A stretch of DNA of 64,000 nt from Levilinea sp. (GCA_029975215.1 JARKPO010000035.1:124001-188000); one strand, 5' to 3'; positions 41,727 through 50,997 are shown, numbered from the stretch's first letter. Numbers and translations: made by a program. Notes: generated from the letters alone by a model not told the origin.

Positions 41727-43967
41727 ATGCGCCTACGCCGTAATAAACTGTTACTCACCCTCTTTTCTATTTTGATCATTCAAGCGCTCGTCTTAAGCTG
41801 CGGATTTTTGGATGAGGAAATCGCGGATGACACCGAAGCAATCCCCGCAGAAGAAGCCGTCCGCCCCCCCACCCGCACACCACGCCCCGCCTCGCCCAAC
41901 CAGTCCACCTCCGGCGATTCCTGGCTGGTGATGTTCTACCAAAACGCCGATGATCAGATCCTGGAAAAAGATATCTATATTGATCTCAACGAAGCTGAAC
42001 TGATCGGCTCCTCCAAAAACCTCACCCTGGTTTCCCAAATTGACCGCTACCGCGGCGCATTCAAAGGCGACGGCAACTGGACTTCAACCAAGCGTTTCTA
42101 CATCGAGCAGGATGGTGATCTCAACGCCGTCCACTCCACCGAAGTTGAGGATTTGGGCGAAGCTGACAGCGGAGACAAGCAAACCCTGGTGGATTTTGCC
42201 ACCTGGGCCATCACCACCTATCCCGCAGACCGCTACGCACTCATCCTTTCCGATCACGGCGCTGGGTGGACCGGCGGTTGGAGTGACAACAACCCCATCG
42301 AGGGCAGTCAGTTCACCGTCAACGATATTGACACCGCCCTGGCTGAAATCATCGCCAATACCGGCATCAACGGCTTTGAGCTGGTGGGTTTTGATGCCTG
42401 TCTGATGGCCCATATCGAACCCCTCAGCGCCATCGCGCCCTACGCGCGCTACGCTGTAGCCTCAGAAGAAGTGGAACCTTCTCTGGGTTGGGCTTACCAT
42501 TACTTCCTGGAAAAACTGGCCGAAAACCCCAGCATGGACGGCGCAGAGCTGGCCCGGCACATCGTGGACGGCTATATCCGTGAAGACATCCGCATTGTAG
42601 ATCCCATCGCACGCCGTGCCTATTTGGAAGAGTTGGGTGTGCGCGGTGACATGAACCCGGCGCGCATGGCCGACGAGCTGGGCGGCAGCATCACCCTCTC
42701 GGCCATTGACCTCAGCCAAATGAGCGCAGTTAACCAGGCCTTTAACGACCTGACCCTGGCTCTGGCCAAGGAGAACCCGCGAGGCGCAGCCAAAGCCCGT
42801 TCATACACCCAATCTTATGAATCCATCTTCGGCGGCAACGCCCCATCCCCCTTCATTGACATGAGCCATTTCGCCGAACTGCTGCAAGACCTCTACGGGG
42901 CCAACAGTGCCGTCGGTCAATCCGCCGAAGGTCTGCGTCAGGCCGTACAGCAGTCGGTCATCGCTGAAAAGCACGGCCCCGAACGCCCTGGCTCCAACGG
43001 CATGGCCGTTTTCTTCCCCACCTCCAACCAGTTTCAGGATTATTACCGCGCCTATGTCAAGCAGGCCAGCCGCTTCGCGGGGGCTTCATTGTGGGATGAT
43101 TACCTGGTCAATCACTACACCGGCACGGCCGTCAAACCGACGGGCGCCGATCTGACCCTCCTGGATCCCCAATACGGGCAGGTCCCCGACATGGCCCAGT
43201 TGGAAGAATCCGGCGCAGAGGTTTCCGAACCGGTAGTCGCCCCTGGTAAAGGCGAAATCACCATCAGCCCGCTCACTGTGGATCTAGAAGAAATTCCCCC
43301 AGACGGCGTGTCCACCATTTCGGTGGATATCTCCGGCGGAAACATCGCCTACATTTACGTCTACACCCTCTACTTTGACGAAGAAAGCAATTCCTACCTC
43401 AGCGTAGACCTCGACTTCCTGGATGCCGGTGAAGTTAAAGAGATCGGCGGGGTCATCTACCCCGATTGGGGCACAGATGATCCTTTGCTGCTGGATGTGG
43501 AATGGTCGCCCATCGTCTCCTTTATCAGTGATGGAACTCAGGAAGCCCTGGCAGCCGCTGAAGCTGAAGTCTACGGCGTCGGCACCGAAGACACCACCTA
43601 CCTGGTGTGGGGAACCTACACCTTCGTGGAAGACAATGTCACCCGCGACGCGGTGATGCGCTTCGATGCTGAAGGCAACTTTATTAACATCTACGGCTTC
43701 CTGGACGACAACGGCCAGGGCGCCCCTCGCGAAATCATCCCTCAGGCAGGTGATCAGTTCACCGTGGAAGAAAAATGGCTGGAGTTTGATAACAATCCCG
43801 ACGGCGAGATCGCATACTACAACGGCGATACACTCACCTTTGGCGACCGCCCCATGACGTTAGTCATTGATGGAACCTACACAGGCTCTTACGTAGTTGG
43901 AATCCTGGTGGAGGACTTTGACGGCAACACCTACGAACAGTTCACCACCATCACCGTTTCAGAATAA
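41727..43967 (+). CDS. Clostripain-family (C11) cysteine protease lipoprotein
   Basis: 746 residues. The signal peptide ends ALVLSC (lipidated Cys25), followed by a linker with Pro/Arg/Thr. The C11 domain begins WLVMFYQNADDQILEKDIYIDLNEAE. The catalytic dyad is His177 in LSDHGAGWTGGW and Cys225 in LVGFDACLMAH. Residues from about 490 onward form beta-rich domains (TISVDISGGNIAYIYVYTLYFDEE, FDAEGNFINIYGFLDDNGQG) ending in a possible Ig-like module. The enzymes cut after Arg or Lys and often mature by self-cleavage. It is likely displayed on the outer face of the membrane to degrade peptides. AGGAGG precedes the ATG. Confidence 0.88.
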   Translation: MRLRRNKLLLTLFSILIIQALVLSCGFLDEEIADDTEAIPAEEAVRPPTRTPRPASPNQSTSGDSWLVMFYQNADDQILEKDIYIDLNEAELIGSSKNLTLVSQIDRYRGAFKGDGNWTSTKRFYIEQDGDLNAVHSTEVEDLGEADSGDKQTLVDFATWAITTYPADRYALILSDHGAGWTGGWSDNNPIEGSQFTVNDIDTALAEIIANTGINGFELVGFDACLMAHIEPLSAIAPYARYAVASEEVEPSLGWAYHYFLEKLAENPSMDGAELARHIVDGYIREDIRIVDPIARRAYLEELGVRGDMNPARMADELGGSITLSAIDLSQMSAVNQAFNDLTLALAKENPRGAAKARSYTQSYESIFGGNAPSPFIDMSHFAELLQDLYGANSAVGQSAEGLRQAVQQSVIAEKHGPERPGSNGMAVFFPTSNQFQDYYRAYVKQASRFAGASLWDDYLVNHYTGTAVKPTGADLTLLDPQYGQVPDMAQLEESGAEVSEPVVAPGKGEITISPLTVDLEEIPPDGVSTISVDISGGNIAYIYVYTLYFDEESNSYLSVDLDFLDAGEVKEIGGVIYPDWGTDDPLLLDVEWSPIVSFISDGTQEALAAAEAEVYGVGTEDTTYLVWGTYTFVEDNVTRDAVMRFDAEGNFINIYGFLDDNGQGAPREIIPQAGDQFTVEEKWLEFDNNPDGEIAYYNGDTLTFGDRPMTLVIDGTYTGSYVVGILVEDFDGNTYEQFTTITVSE

Positions 43968-43988
43968 CCCACCCCTTCAACTGGTCTC

Positions 43989-44017
43989 CGGCGTCCGGGC
44001 CTCGCGCTCGGACGCCG
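43989..44017 (+). terminator. GC-rich hairpin after the C11 protease gene
   Basis: CGGCGTCCG (43989-43997) and CGGACGCCG (44009-44017), 9 bp, 11-nt loop. No T-run follows, so termination efficiency is uncertain. Confidence 0.5.
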
Positions 44018-44043
44018 TGGGTTAAGTTGCCCACTTTTGCCCC

Positions 44044-44072
44044 TTGCCAGTTCCCCGCTCCCATTTTAGAAT
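44044..44072 (+). promoter_or_regulatory. mutS: Promoter of mutS, leaderless geometry
   Basis: TTGCCA (44044-44049), exactly 17 bp, TAGAAT (44067-44072), then GAACCC and the ATG at 44079. No ribosome-binding site is present. Confidence 0.7.
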
Positions 44073-44078
44073 GAACCC

Positions 44079-46652
44079 ATGGACGAAGACGTCACTCCCA
44101 TCCGCCAGCAGTATCTGGACATCAAACGCCAATATCCCAACGCTATTCTATTTTTCCGCCTGGGCGATTTTTACGAAACCTTCGATGAAGACGCCGAAAC
44201 CGCCTCGCGTGAATTAGAAATCGTGCTCACCTCGCGCAACGTCGCCAAGGGCGTGCGCGTCCCAATGGCCGGCATCCCCTACCATGCCGTCGAAAACTAC
44301 CTGGCCCGCCTCATCGAAAAAGGCTACCATGTGGCCATCTGTGAGCAGGTGGGTGAACAGCCCACCCGCGGACTTTTCCCGCGCGAGGTGGTGCGCGTGG
44401 TTACCCCCGGCACAGTGGTTGAACCCGGCCTGCTGCCTGGGGATCGCAACAATTTCCTGGTCAGTCTGGTGCTGCAGGAAGATCAAGCCGGGCTGGCGGT
44501 AGTAGACATCTCCACCGGCGAATTCACCACCACCGAGCTGTCCGGCCCGGAAATGCCCAGCGCCCTGCGCGGTGAACTCATTCGACTCAACCCGGCGGAA
44601 GTGCTTCTACCCGATAACCTGGACAATGGGCTGGATCTTCCCGGCCACCCTACCCGCTGGCCCGCCTGGCGCTTCGAACCCGGCCGCTGCACCGAGACCC
44701 TGCTGCGCCATTTCGCTGTAGGCACCCTGGACGGATTCGGCCTGCGCGGCATGGGCATGGCGGTGCGCGCCTGTGGAGCCCTGCTGCAGTATCTGCAGGA
44801 AACCCAACCCGCAGCCCTCACCCTGTTGGTCTCGCTCAGCACCTATTCCCTCTCCGAATTCATGACCCTGGATGCGGCCACCCGCCGCAACCTGGAATTG
44901 ACCGAAACCATCCGCAGCGGCACGGTCAGCGGTTCTCTGCTCTCCATCCTCGACCGCACCATCACCCCCATGGGACGCCGCCTGATGCGCCAATGGGTCA
45001 GCAAACCCCTGCTCGACTTGGCCGCAATTCAAAACCGCCAGGACGGCGTGCAAACTCTGGTGGAAAACGGTATGCTGCGCGCCGAACTGCGCGCACGGCT
45101 GAAGCCCCTCTCCGACCTGGAACGCCTCACCAACCGCGTCCTGGCCGGGTCCGCCAGCCCTCGCGACCTGGTGGCCATTCGCACCACCCTCAGCGCCGTC
45201 CCCGCCGTCCTGGCGGTCTTCCCCACCGGTGAAGCTGCCCCCCTGCAGCCTATCCTGCACGAAATTGATCCCTGTGCCGCACAGTTGGAGCTATTGGAGC
45301 AGGCTGTCGCGGATGACCCGCCCGCCACGCTACAAAATTCCGGCATCATTCGTCCCGGCTTTTCCGCGGATCTGGATCACATCATCGAATCATCGCGCCA
45401 CGCCCGCGAGTGGATTGCCAACCTGGAAAATGTGGAGCGCCAGCGCACCGGCATCAAGACCCTCAAGGTCGGCTATAACAAAGTCTTCGGCTACTTCATC
45501 GAAGTCAGCCGTGCCAACGCCGGCAGTGTCCCCAGCGATTACATCCGCAAGCAGACCCTGGTCAACGCCGAGCGCTACATCACCCCAGAAATGAAAGAGT
45601 ACGAAACCCTGGTGCTCAACGCCGAAGAGCGTATCCACGAATTGGAAGTGCGCCTCTTCCGGCAGGTGTGCGCGCAGTTGGCTGCCGCCAGCCCGCGCCT
45701 GCTGGCCGCCGCCCGCGGCCTTGCCCATTTGGATGTCCTCGCTGCCCTGGCCGAAACCGCTGCCCTCAACGGCTATGTGCGCCCCTTTTTAACCTCCGAA
45801 CCCATCCTCGACATCCGCGACTGTCGCCACCCTGTGGTAGAACATTCTCTCAGCGGCGCACGCTTCGTACCCAACGACGCCGTTCTTGAACCTGGTGAGA
45901 TCGTCCGCCTGATCACCGGACCCAACATGTCGGGCAAATCCACCTTCCTGCGCCAGGTGGCCCTGGTGGTACTCATGGCTCAGATGGGCTCCTTTGTGCC
46001 CGCATCCTCTGCCCGCATCGGTCTGGTGGACCGCATCTTCACCCGCATCGGCGCCCAAGACGAGATTCACGCTGGCCAGTCCACCTTCATGGTGGAGATG
46101 ATCGAGACCGCCAACATTCTCAACCACGCCACCCCGCGCAGCCTGCTCATTTTGGATGAGGTCGGGCGCGGCACCAGCACCTACGACGGCGTGTCCATCG
46201 CCTGGGCGGTAGTGGAATATATCCATAACCACCCCGAACTGCGCGCCCGTACGCTCTTTGCCACTCATTACCACGAGCTGACCCAGCTCTCCGATCTGCT
46301 TCCCGGGGTGCGCAATTACAACGTAGCCGTCAGCGAATCCGGCGGCCAGGTCATCTTCCTGCACAAGATCATCCCCGGCGGCGCAGACCGCTCCTACGGT
46401 ATTCATGTGGCCCAGCTGGCGGGCCTGCCGCGGCCGGTCATTCTGCGCGCCGATGAAATTCTGCGCCAGCTAGAGGCCTCCTCCGGCAAGGCGGTGAAAA
46501 TCAACCCCAACCTGCCGCAGCAGATGGCCCTCTTCCCCGAAACCAACCCCCTGCTGAACGACCTGCGCGAGATCGACCTTAACACCCTTTCCCCCATTGA
46601 GGCCCTCAACCGCCTGTATGAGTGGCAGAAGAAATACTGTAAACCGGGCTAG
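44079..46652 (+). CDS. mutS: DNA mismatch repair protein MutS
   Basis: 857 residues, MutS1 architecture. The mismatch-reading Phe-x-Glu is Phe31/Glu33 in LGDFYETF. The connector, lever and clamp regions follow (LSTYSLSEFMTLDAATRRNLEL, GYNKVFGYFIEVSRAN). The ATPase has Walker A ITGPNMSGKSTFLRQV (from about residue 612), signature SSARIGLVDRIFTRIGAQDEIHAGQSTFMVEM and Walker B SLLILDEVGRGTSTYDGVSIAW. The C-terminus has a short dimer-type helix and ends soon after. No mutL is in the window. Start ATG 44079 lies 6 nt after a -10 box. Confidence 0.97.
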   Translation: MDEDVTPIRQQYLDIKRQYPNAILFFRLGDFYETFDEDAETASRELEIVLTSRNVAKGVRVPMAGIPYHAVENYLARLIEKGYHVAICEQVGEQPTRGLFPREVVRVVTPGTVVEPGLLPGDRNNFLVSLVLQEDQAGLAVVDISTGEFTTTELSGPEMPSALRGELIRLNPAEVLLPDNLDNGLDLPGHPTRWPAWRFEPGRCTETLLRHFAVGTLDGFGLRGMGMAVRACGALLQYLQETQPAALTLLVSLSTYSLSEFMTLDAATRRNLELTETIRSGTVSGSLLSILDRTITPMGRRLMRQWVSKPLLDLAAIQNRQDGVQTLVENGMLRAELRARLKPLSDLERLTNRVLAGSASPRDLVAIRTTLSAVPAVLAVFPTGEAAPLQPILHEIDPCAAQLELLEQAVADDPPATLQNSGIIRPGFSADLDHIIESSRHAREWIANLENVERQRTGIKTLKVGYNKVFGYFIEVSRANAGSVPSDYIRKQTLVNAERYITPEMKEYETLVLNAEERIHELEVRLFRQVCAQLAAASPRLLAAARGLAHLDVLAALAETAALNGYVRPFLTSEPILDIRDCRHPVVEHSLSGARFVPNDAVLEPGEIVRLITGPNMSGKSTFLRQVALVVLMAQMGSFVPASSARIGLVDRIFTRIGAQDEIHAGQSTFMVEMIETANILNHATPRSLLILDEVGRGTSTYDGVSIAWAVVEYIHNHPELRARTLFATHYHELTQLSDLLPGVRNYNVAVSESGGQVIFLHKIIPGGADRSYGIHVAQLAGLPRPVILRADEILRQLEASSGKAVKINPNLPQQMALFPETNPLLNDLREIDLNTLSPIEALNRLYEWQKKYCKPG

Positions 46653-46679
46653 AACCGCGCAGTTTGCGGATAAAAAAAT

Positions 46680-46711
46680 CAGGCGCAGACTCCCCCAAAG
46701 GTCTGCGCCTG
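46680..46711. terminator. Bidirectional terminator between mutS and ppk2
   Basis: CAGGCGCAGAC (46680-46690) and GTCTGCGCCTG (46701-46711), 11-bp perfect stem and 10-nt loop. TGCTTTT follows on the plus strand and ATTTTTTT on the minus strand. Confidence 0.85.
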
Positions 46712-46719
46712 TGCTTTTC

Positions 46720-47547
46720 CTATTTGTCTTCGCTCATCAAGCGCTGCCGGTTCGCAGTGATTTCCTCCTCCGGCAGCGGCGCGGGGTATTTCATGTCCAG
46801 TTTTTCCAGGCAGTCCACCAAAATGCTCACCACGGCCAGGTTGCGCATCCAATTGCGGTTGGCCGGGATTACATACCAGGGCGCGTAAGCCGTGCTGGTA
46901 CGTTCCAGCATCTCCTCAAAGGCTTCCATATACTTAGGCCACAGTTTACGCTCATCCAAATCACCCGGGCTGAATTTCCAGCGCTTCTCCGGCATGTCTA
47001 ACCGTTCCAGCAGGCGTTCTTTTTGCTCATCACGGTCAATATGCAAATAGAATTTGAGGATGGTCGTACCCTCATCCGCCAGCATGCGCTCAAACTGGTT
47101 GATATGCTCATACCGTCGCCGCCAGCGTTCTTCTGGAGCCAAATTGTGCACCCGCACCACCAGCACATCTTCGTAATGCGAGCGGTTAAACACGCTGATT
47201 TCGCCCTTCCCAGGGGTATGAGGATGCACACGCCACAGGTAGTCGTGCGCCAGTTCCAGCGGGGTAGGCGCCTTAAAGCTGGCCACTTTCACCCCCTGCG
47301 GATTCACCCCCTCGAACACGGCGCGGATGGTGCCGTCCTTACCGCCGGTATCCATCGCCTGAAACACCACCAGCACCTGATGGCGCTGTTGTGCATACAG
47401 CACTTCCTGCAGTTCCACCAACCGGGCGCGCAGCTCCAAAAAACGCTCTTTGGCAGAATCCTTATCCCCTTTCCATGCGCTGGTATCGGCAGCGTCCAAA
47501 CGATTCAGGTTCACTTTTTCTCCAGGTTTCACGCGGTAGCGGTCCAT
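46720..47547 (-). CDS. Polyphosphate kinase 2 (PPK2) family protein
   Basis: 275 residues. Walker A is in LVVFQAMDTGGKDGTIRAVF, and the lid and Walker B regions in VFNRSHYEDVLVVRVHNL. LKFYLHIDRDEQKERLLERL and YAPWYVIPANRNWMRNLAVV are typical of PPK2, which transfers phosphate between polyphosphate and nucleotides (ADP or AMP as acceptors). The class cannot be settled from sequence, but the N-terminal RLDAADTSAWKGDKDSAKE is found in class III-like members. ATG 47547 was chosen because GGGAGG lies 9 nt upstream; the in-frame GTG 6 nt earlier is too close to it. Convergent with mutS. Confidence 0.88.
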   Translation of the reverse strand: MDRYRVKPGEKVNLNRLDAADTSAWKGDKDSAKERFLELRARLVELQEVLYAQQRHQVLVVFQAMDTGGKDGTIRAVFEGVNPQGVKVASFKAPTPLELAHDYLWRVHPHTPGKGEISVFNRSHYEDVLVVRVHNLAPEERWRRRYEHINQFERMLADEGTTILKFYLHIDRDEQKERLLERLDMPEKRWKFSPGDLDERKLWPKYMEAFEEMLERTSTAYAPWYVIPANRNWMRNLAVVSILVDCLEKLDMKYPAPLPEEEITANRQRLMSEDK

Positions 47548-47602
47548 ATACACTTGCCTCCCGATGAGTCATGCCGGTTCGGATCTGGTCACTTATTTGG
47601 GT

Positions 47603-47611
47603 ACTATACCA
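47603..47611 (-). promoter_or_regulatory. Extended -10 promoter of ppk2
   Basis: Minus strand TGGTATAGT (TATAGT is the complement of 47603-47608). The leader would be about 50 nt. Confidence 0.4.
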
Positions 47612-47735
47612 TAAACAGTGGCCTCGCGCTGCAAAAATCACCCAAACCGGACTATCCTGTACAGCCGCGGCGGTGCCTGCATGGATACACAAACCCCTAC
47701 CATGCTTTGTCCTCGGCTAAATTTGACATTTTCGA

Positions 47736-47741
47736 TATAAT
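47736..47741 (+). promoter_or_regulatory. phhB: -10 box of phhB, leaderless geometry
   Basis: TATAAT (47736-47741) followed by TAAAGC and the ATG at 47748. A TTGACA at 47724-47729 is too close to be its -35 box. Confidence 0.5.
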
Positions 47742-47747
47742 TAAAGC

Positions 47748-48110
47748 ATGAATCCTCTCAGTCAGGAAACCTGTGTCCCCTGCCGCCGTGGTGCAGTGGG
47801 CCTCACCCCCACCGAAGTCGCCGCCTTGCTCCCCCAACTCCCCCGTTGGGAGCACATTGCAATCGAAGGCATCCCCCAGCTTCAACGCCGCTTCCCCTTC
47901 AAAACCTATCTCCAGGGGCTAAGGTTCGTCCACCAGGTGGCCCATCTGGCCGAAGAAAATCACCACCACCCCGTTTTAGTGCTTGAATGGGCCCAAGTCA
48001 CCGTGCGCTGGTGGACTCACACCCTGGGCGGCCTGCACCGCAACGATTTTATCCTCGCCGCGCGCTGTGATGACCTGTACCGCGAGTTCCTGCGCCCGCA
48101 TTTCGTTTAG
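47748..48110 (+). CDS. phhB: Pterin-4a-carbinolamine dehydratase
   Basis: 120 residues. The core RRFPFKTYLQGLRFVHQVAHLAEENHHHPVLVLEW and VTVRWWTHTLGGLHRNDFILAARCDDL is the family pattern, with the catalytic His residues in ENHHHP and WTH. It dehydrates 4a-hydroxytetrahydropterins, and in bacteria may also serve molybdopterin or other pterin pathways. The N-terminus has a small cysteine motif (CVPC), which is common in longer PCD proteins. The start ATG lies 6 nt after TATAAT. It is followed by a CBS protein after 9 bp. Confidence 0.93.
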   Translation: MNPLSQETCVPCRRGAVGLTPTEVAALLPQLPRWEHIAIEGIPQLQRRFPFKTYLQGLRFVHQVAHLAEENHHHPVLVLEWAQVTVRWWTHTLGGLHRNDFILAARCDDLYREFLRPHFV

Positions 48111-48119
48111 GAGGTTCAA

Positions 48120-48527
48120 ATGGCCCATCAAGTTAAAGATTGGATGAGCAGCCCGGTGATCGTGATTGACCCGGACAGCTGCGTCAATTACGCCCTGACC
48201 CTCATGCGCCGCCGCCGCATTCACAGCCTGGTGGTGATTCTCAACGACAGCGAAGCCCGCTACGGCATCCTCACCAGCACCGACATCCGCAATAAAATCC
48301 TGGCCGCCGAACGCCAGCCTGCCGAAGTGGCCGTGCGTGAAATTATGACTGCGCCGGTGATCACAGCCCAAGCTGATTGGAGCCTTACCGAATGTTCGCG
48401 CCGCATGCAGGCTGCGCATATCAATCACATGCCGGTCGTGGACAAGGACAACCAGTTGGTTGGGATTATCTCCACAACGGATTTATTTGTTGCCGCAGAA
48501 GAGATCGGTTGGGAAGGTAACCCCTAG
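48120..48527 (+). CDS. CBS-pair protein
   Basis: 135 residues made of two CBS motifs (VKDWMSSPVIVIDPDSCVNYALTLM, HSLVVILNDSEARYGILTSTDI, VREIMTAPVITAQADWSLTECSRRM, HMPVVDKDNQLVGIISTTDL). Such stand-alone pairs sense adenine nucleotides or SAM. AGGAGG precedes the ATG. It is co-transcribed with phhB. Its stop shares the bases CTAG with the stop of the opposing glycosidase gene. Confidence 0.9.
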   Translation: MAHQVKDWMSSPVIVIDPDSCVNYALTLMRRRRIHSLVVILNDSEARYGILTSTDIRNKILAAERQPAEVAVREIMTAPVITAQADWSLTECSRRMQAAHINHMPVVDKDNQLVGIISTTDLFVAAEEIGWEGNP

Positions 48528-49924
48528 TCCACAGCATGCAGCAGCAGGCCCTGGTACGGCTGCAAATTCAGCCGCAGCCCATCCGCCTCTACCTGCATCT
48601 CGGCCCCGCTCATCCAATCCCGCACCTTTTGTCCCGGTTTCCAGCCTCCCTTGAGCGGCAGGAGAATTTCCTGCACATCATCACGGACGTGGATCACCGC
48701 CACAGCCAGATCATCTGTGCTCTGGCGGCTAAAGGCATACACCCCACCAGCATCATCCACAAACAGGCTGGCAAATTCGCCCCGCCGCAGCGCCGTCATA
48801 GCTTTGCGCGCTGCCGTCAGCTGCTGCACCCAAGCTAATATTTCCATTTTCCACCGCTGCGGATCCCAAGGGAAGGTGCGGCGGCAGTCGGGGTCTTTGC
48901 CGCCTGCCAGACCAATCTCATCCCCATAGTAAATGGCAGGCGCCCCCGGGAAGGCGAACTGAATCAAATACGCCAGCCGCAGCAGCGCAATCTGCCCATC
49001 CAGAACGGTGTAAATCCGCGCCGTGTCGTGCGTGCCCAGCGGGTTATACATGGCTAGCGCTTGCTCCAGCGAATACTGCGCCAACAGGTCTTCCATGTGC
49101 GTGCGGAATTGGGACACCTGAATTTCACCGTTCAGCAGCGCAATCACCCCTTCGCGCAGCGGGTAATTCATCAGGCCGTCAAAATGTCCTTCGCTCACCC
49201 AACGCGGCGAGGCCTCCCAGATTTCACCCAGCAAATACGCCTCGGCGTTGGTCTCGCGCACCACCTGGCGAAACTCCGCCCAAAAAACATCGTCGTCAAT
49301 CTCGTTGGGCACATCCAGCCGCCAACCGTCTGCCCCCTGTTCCATCCAGTACCGCGCCACCCGCAGCAGGTACTCCCGCACCGCTGGCGTGTCGGTGTTC
49401 AACTTGGGCAGGCTCTTAATCCCCCACCATCCCACATAATCCTTCAGCTCGCCGGGGGTATAGGCGTCCACCGGAAACTGGTGTATGTGATACCAATCCT
49501 GATAGGGGCTGTGCTCCTGATTTTCCAGAATATCGGCAAAGGCAAAGAATCCGCGCCCAGTATGGTTAAACACCCCGTCCAGGATCACGCGTATACCGCG
49601 CGCATGAGCCGCTTCCAACAGCGCCCGAAAATCCGCCATCGTCCCTAATTTGTCATCAATGGTGAAGTAGTCCGTGGTATTGTAGCGGTGCGGTGAGGGA
49701 GCCAGGAAAATGGGGTTCAAATACAGAGCGTTCACCCCCAATTCCGTCAGGTGGTCCAGCTTTTCAATGATCCCCTGCAAATCGCCCCCGTAGAAACTGT
49801 GCAGCTCAGGCTGCGAATTCCACGCCTGGGTGTTGGGTGGGTCGTTATGAAGATGTCCGTTGGCGAAGCGGTCAGGAAAAATCTGGTAAAAAACAGCATC
49901 AAAAACCCATTCAGGAACCGACAT
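48524..49924 (-). CDS. GH13 alpha-glucosidase/neopullulanase-like enzyme
   Basis: 466 residues. (beta/alpha)8 glycoside hydrolase: VILDGVFNHTG (115-123), DGWRLDVPNE (nucleophile Asp204), LLGEIWE (acid Glu234) and LGTHDT (Asp300). FYQIFPDRFANG at the N-terminus and the lack of a separate N-terminal domain suggest the neopullulanase/cyclomaltodextrinase-like subfamily, acting in the cytoplasm on malto-oligosaccharides. The start at ATG 49924 is preferred: it falls 7 bp after the panE stop with GGAAGG and AAAGGG upstream; two further in-frame ATGs lie upstream inside panE. No signal peptide. Confidence 0.85.
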   Translation of the reverse strand: MSVPEWVFDAVFYQIFPDRFANGHLHNDPPNTQAWNSQPELHSFYGGDLQGIIEKLDHLTELGVNALYLNPIFLAPSPHRYNTTDYFTIDDKLGTMADFRALLEAAHARGIRVILDGVFNHTGRGFFAFADILENQEHSPYQDWYHIHQFPVDAYTPGELKDYVGWWGIKSLPKLNTDTPAVREYLLRVARYWMEQGADGWRLDVPNEIDDDVFWAEFRQVVRETNAEAYLLGEIWEASPRWVSEGHFDGLMNYPLREGVIALLNGEIQVSQFRTHMEDLLAQYSLEQALAMYNPLGTHDTARIYTVLDGQIALLRLAYLIQFAFPGAPAIYYGDEIGLAGGKDPDCRRTFPWDPQRWKMEILAWVQQLTAARKAMTALRRGEFASLFVDDAGGVYAFSRQSTDDLAVAVIHVRDDVQEILLPLKGGWKPGQKVRDWMSGAEMQVEADGLRLNLQPYQGLLLHAVD

Positions 49925-49931
49925 AAACCCT

Positions 49932-50987
49932 TTACCTTCCATAAACACGATTAATCAATGCCGCCGGGCGCCGTAGGAAATCTGCGCGCGCCAAACGGCC
50001 TTCCGTTAAATCCGTCAAAATCTCCGTCAGCGCCTGATTAACCGGCGTTTTCACCCCCGCCTCCGCCCCATAACGCGCCACCGCCCCGTTTAGAAAGCCC
50101 ACTTCGCTTTTGCCGCGCCCGCTTTCCAGATCCAAGTAAAAGGAGGGCATTTTGCGCCCCCGGCCGCGGCCCAGGGCCTGCCGCAGCACCGGCTGGCTGA
50201 GAGCCGCCGGAAAACGGCGCACAATGAACGCCAGTGCGCGCACCGGCGTGCCCGGCAGATCCACCACAGCGTGCCCCAAAGCGTTCATCACATTCAGCGC
50301 CTCGCGCAATTGTGCCATTTCCAGACGGAACAGCTCCACATCGGCCAGAATCTCCGCCGGGGACATGCCCAAAATAGCCGAGGAGGCGTTGGTCACCAGG
50401 TTGGTGAACATCTTCGACCACTTCATCGCCGCGCCGGAGGAAAAGATCTGAGCGTGCAGTCCCGCGTCGTTGAGCACTGCTACCAAATTGGATGCCAGCA
50501 GATGCTCGTTAGCCACCCCCATCCCGCGCAGTTTTTCCACCACCACCGAACCAGCCTCCAACCGTCCCACTGCCGTGGTCACCGTACCGCGGATCACGCG
50601 CTCGGCTCCCAACACTTGCTGCAAAGCCGGTTCGTTATCCACCCCATTTTGCAGACATAAGATCGGCGGCAGTGCCAGGCTGTAGGGCGCCAACATCTCC
50701 AGCAGTCCAGCAGTATCGTAAGATTTCACTGCCAGAATGCCCACGTCAAAAGGCCCATGCGTCAGGGCTTCTTCCATCGAGCTGACCACATCCGGGGCCG
50801 ACACCGTCAGGCTGCCATCCTTGCGGCGAATGTGCAGTCCGTTTACCTTCAGCAGCGCGGCCATCTCGGGCCGATCCACAAAAACGACGGGTTGCCCCGC
50901 CGCTGCCAGGCTTCCGCCAATATAGGTTCCAATGGCTCCCGTGCCCAAACATAAAAAGCGTAGGTTCGCTGAGGTGTACAGGTTCAT
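49932..50987 (-). CDS. panE: 2-dehydropantoate 2-reductase family protein
   Basis: 351 residues. NADPH-binding LRFLCLGTGAIGTYIGGSLAAAG is at the N-terminus. VGILAVKSYDTAGLL, the catalytic Lys region MKWSKMFTNLVTNASSAILG and FYLDLESGRGKSEVGFLNGAV are the ketopantoate reductase motifs. The reaction is reduction of ketopantoate to pantoate in coenzyme A synthesis, though distant members act on other 2-keto acids. The chosen ATG (50987) lies 10 bp after fmt, and the 46 residues upstream in frame are fmt shadow. It starts the downstream part of fmt-panE-GH13. Confidence 0.82.
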   Translation of the reverse strand: MNLYTSANLRFLCLGTGAIGTYIGGSLAAAGQPVVFVDRPEMAALLKVNGLHIRRKDGSLTVSAPDVVSSMEEALTHGPFDVGILAVKSYDTAGLLEMLAPYSLALPPILCLQNGVDNEPALQQVLGAERVIRGTVTTAVGRLEAGSVVVEKLRGMGVANEHLLASNLVAVLNDAGLHAQIFSSGAAMKWSKMFTNLVTNASSAILGMSPAEILADVELFRLEMAQLREALNVMNALGHAVVDLPGTPVRALAFIVRRFPAALSQPVLRQALGRGRGRKMPSFYLDLESGRGKSEVGFLNGAVARYGAEAGVKTPVNQALTEILTDLTEGRLARADFLRRPAALINRVYGR

Positions 50988-50997
50988 CGTGTTCGCT

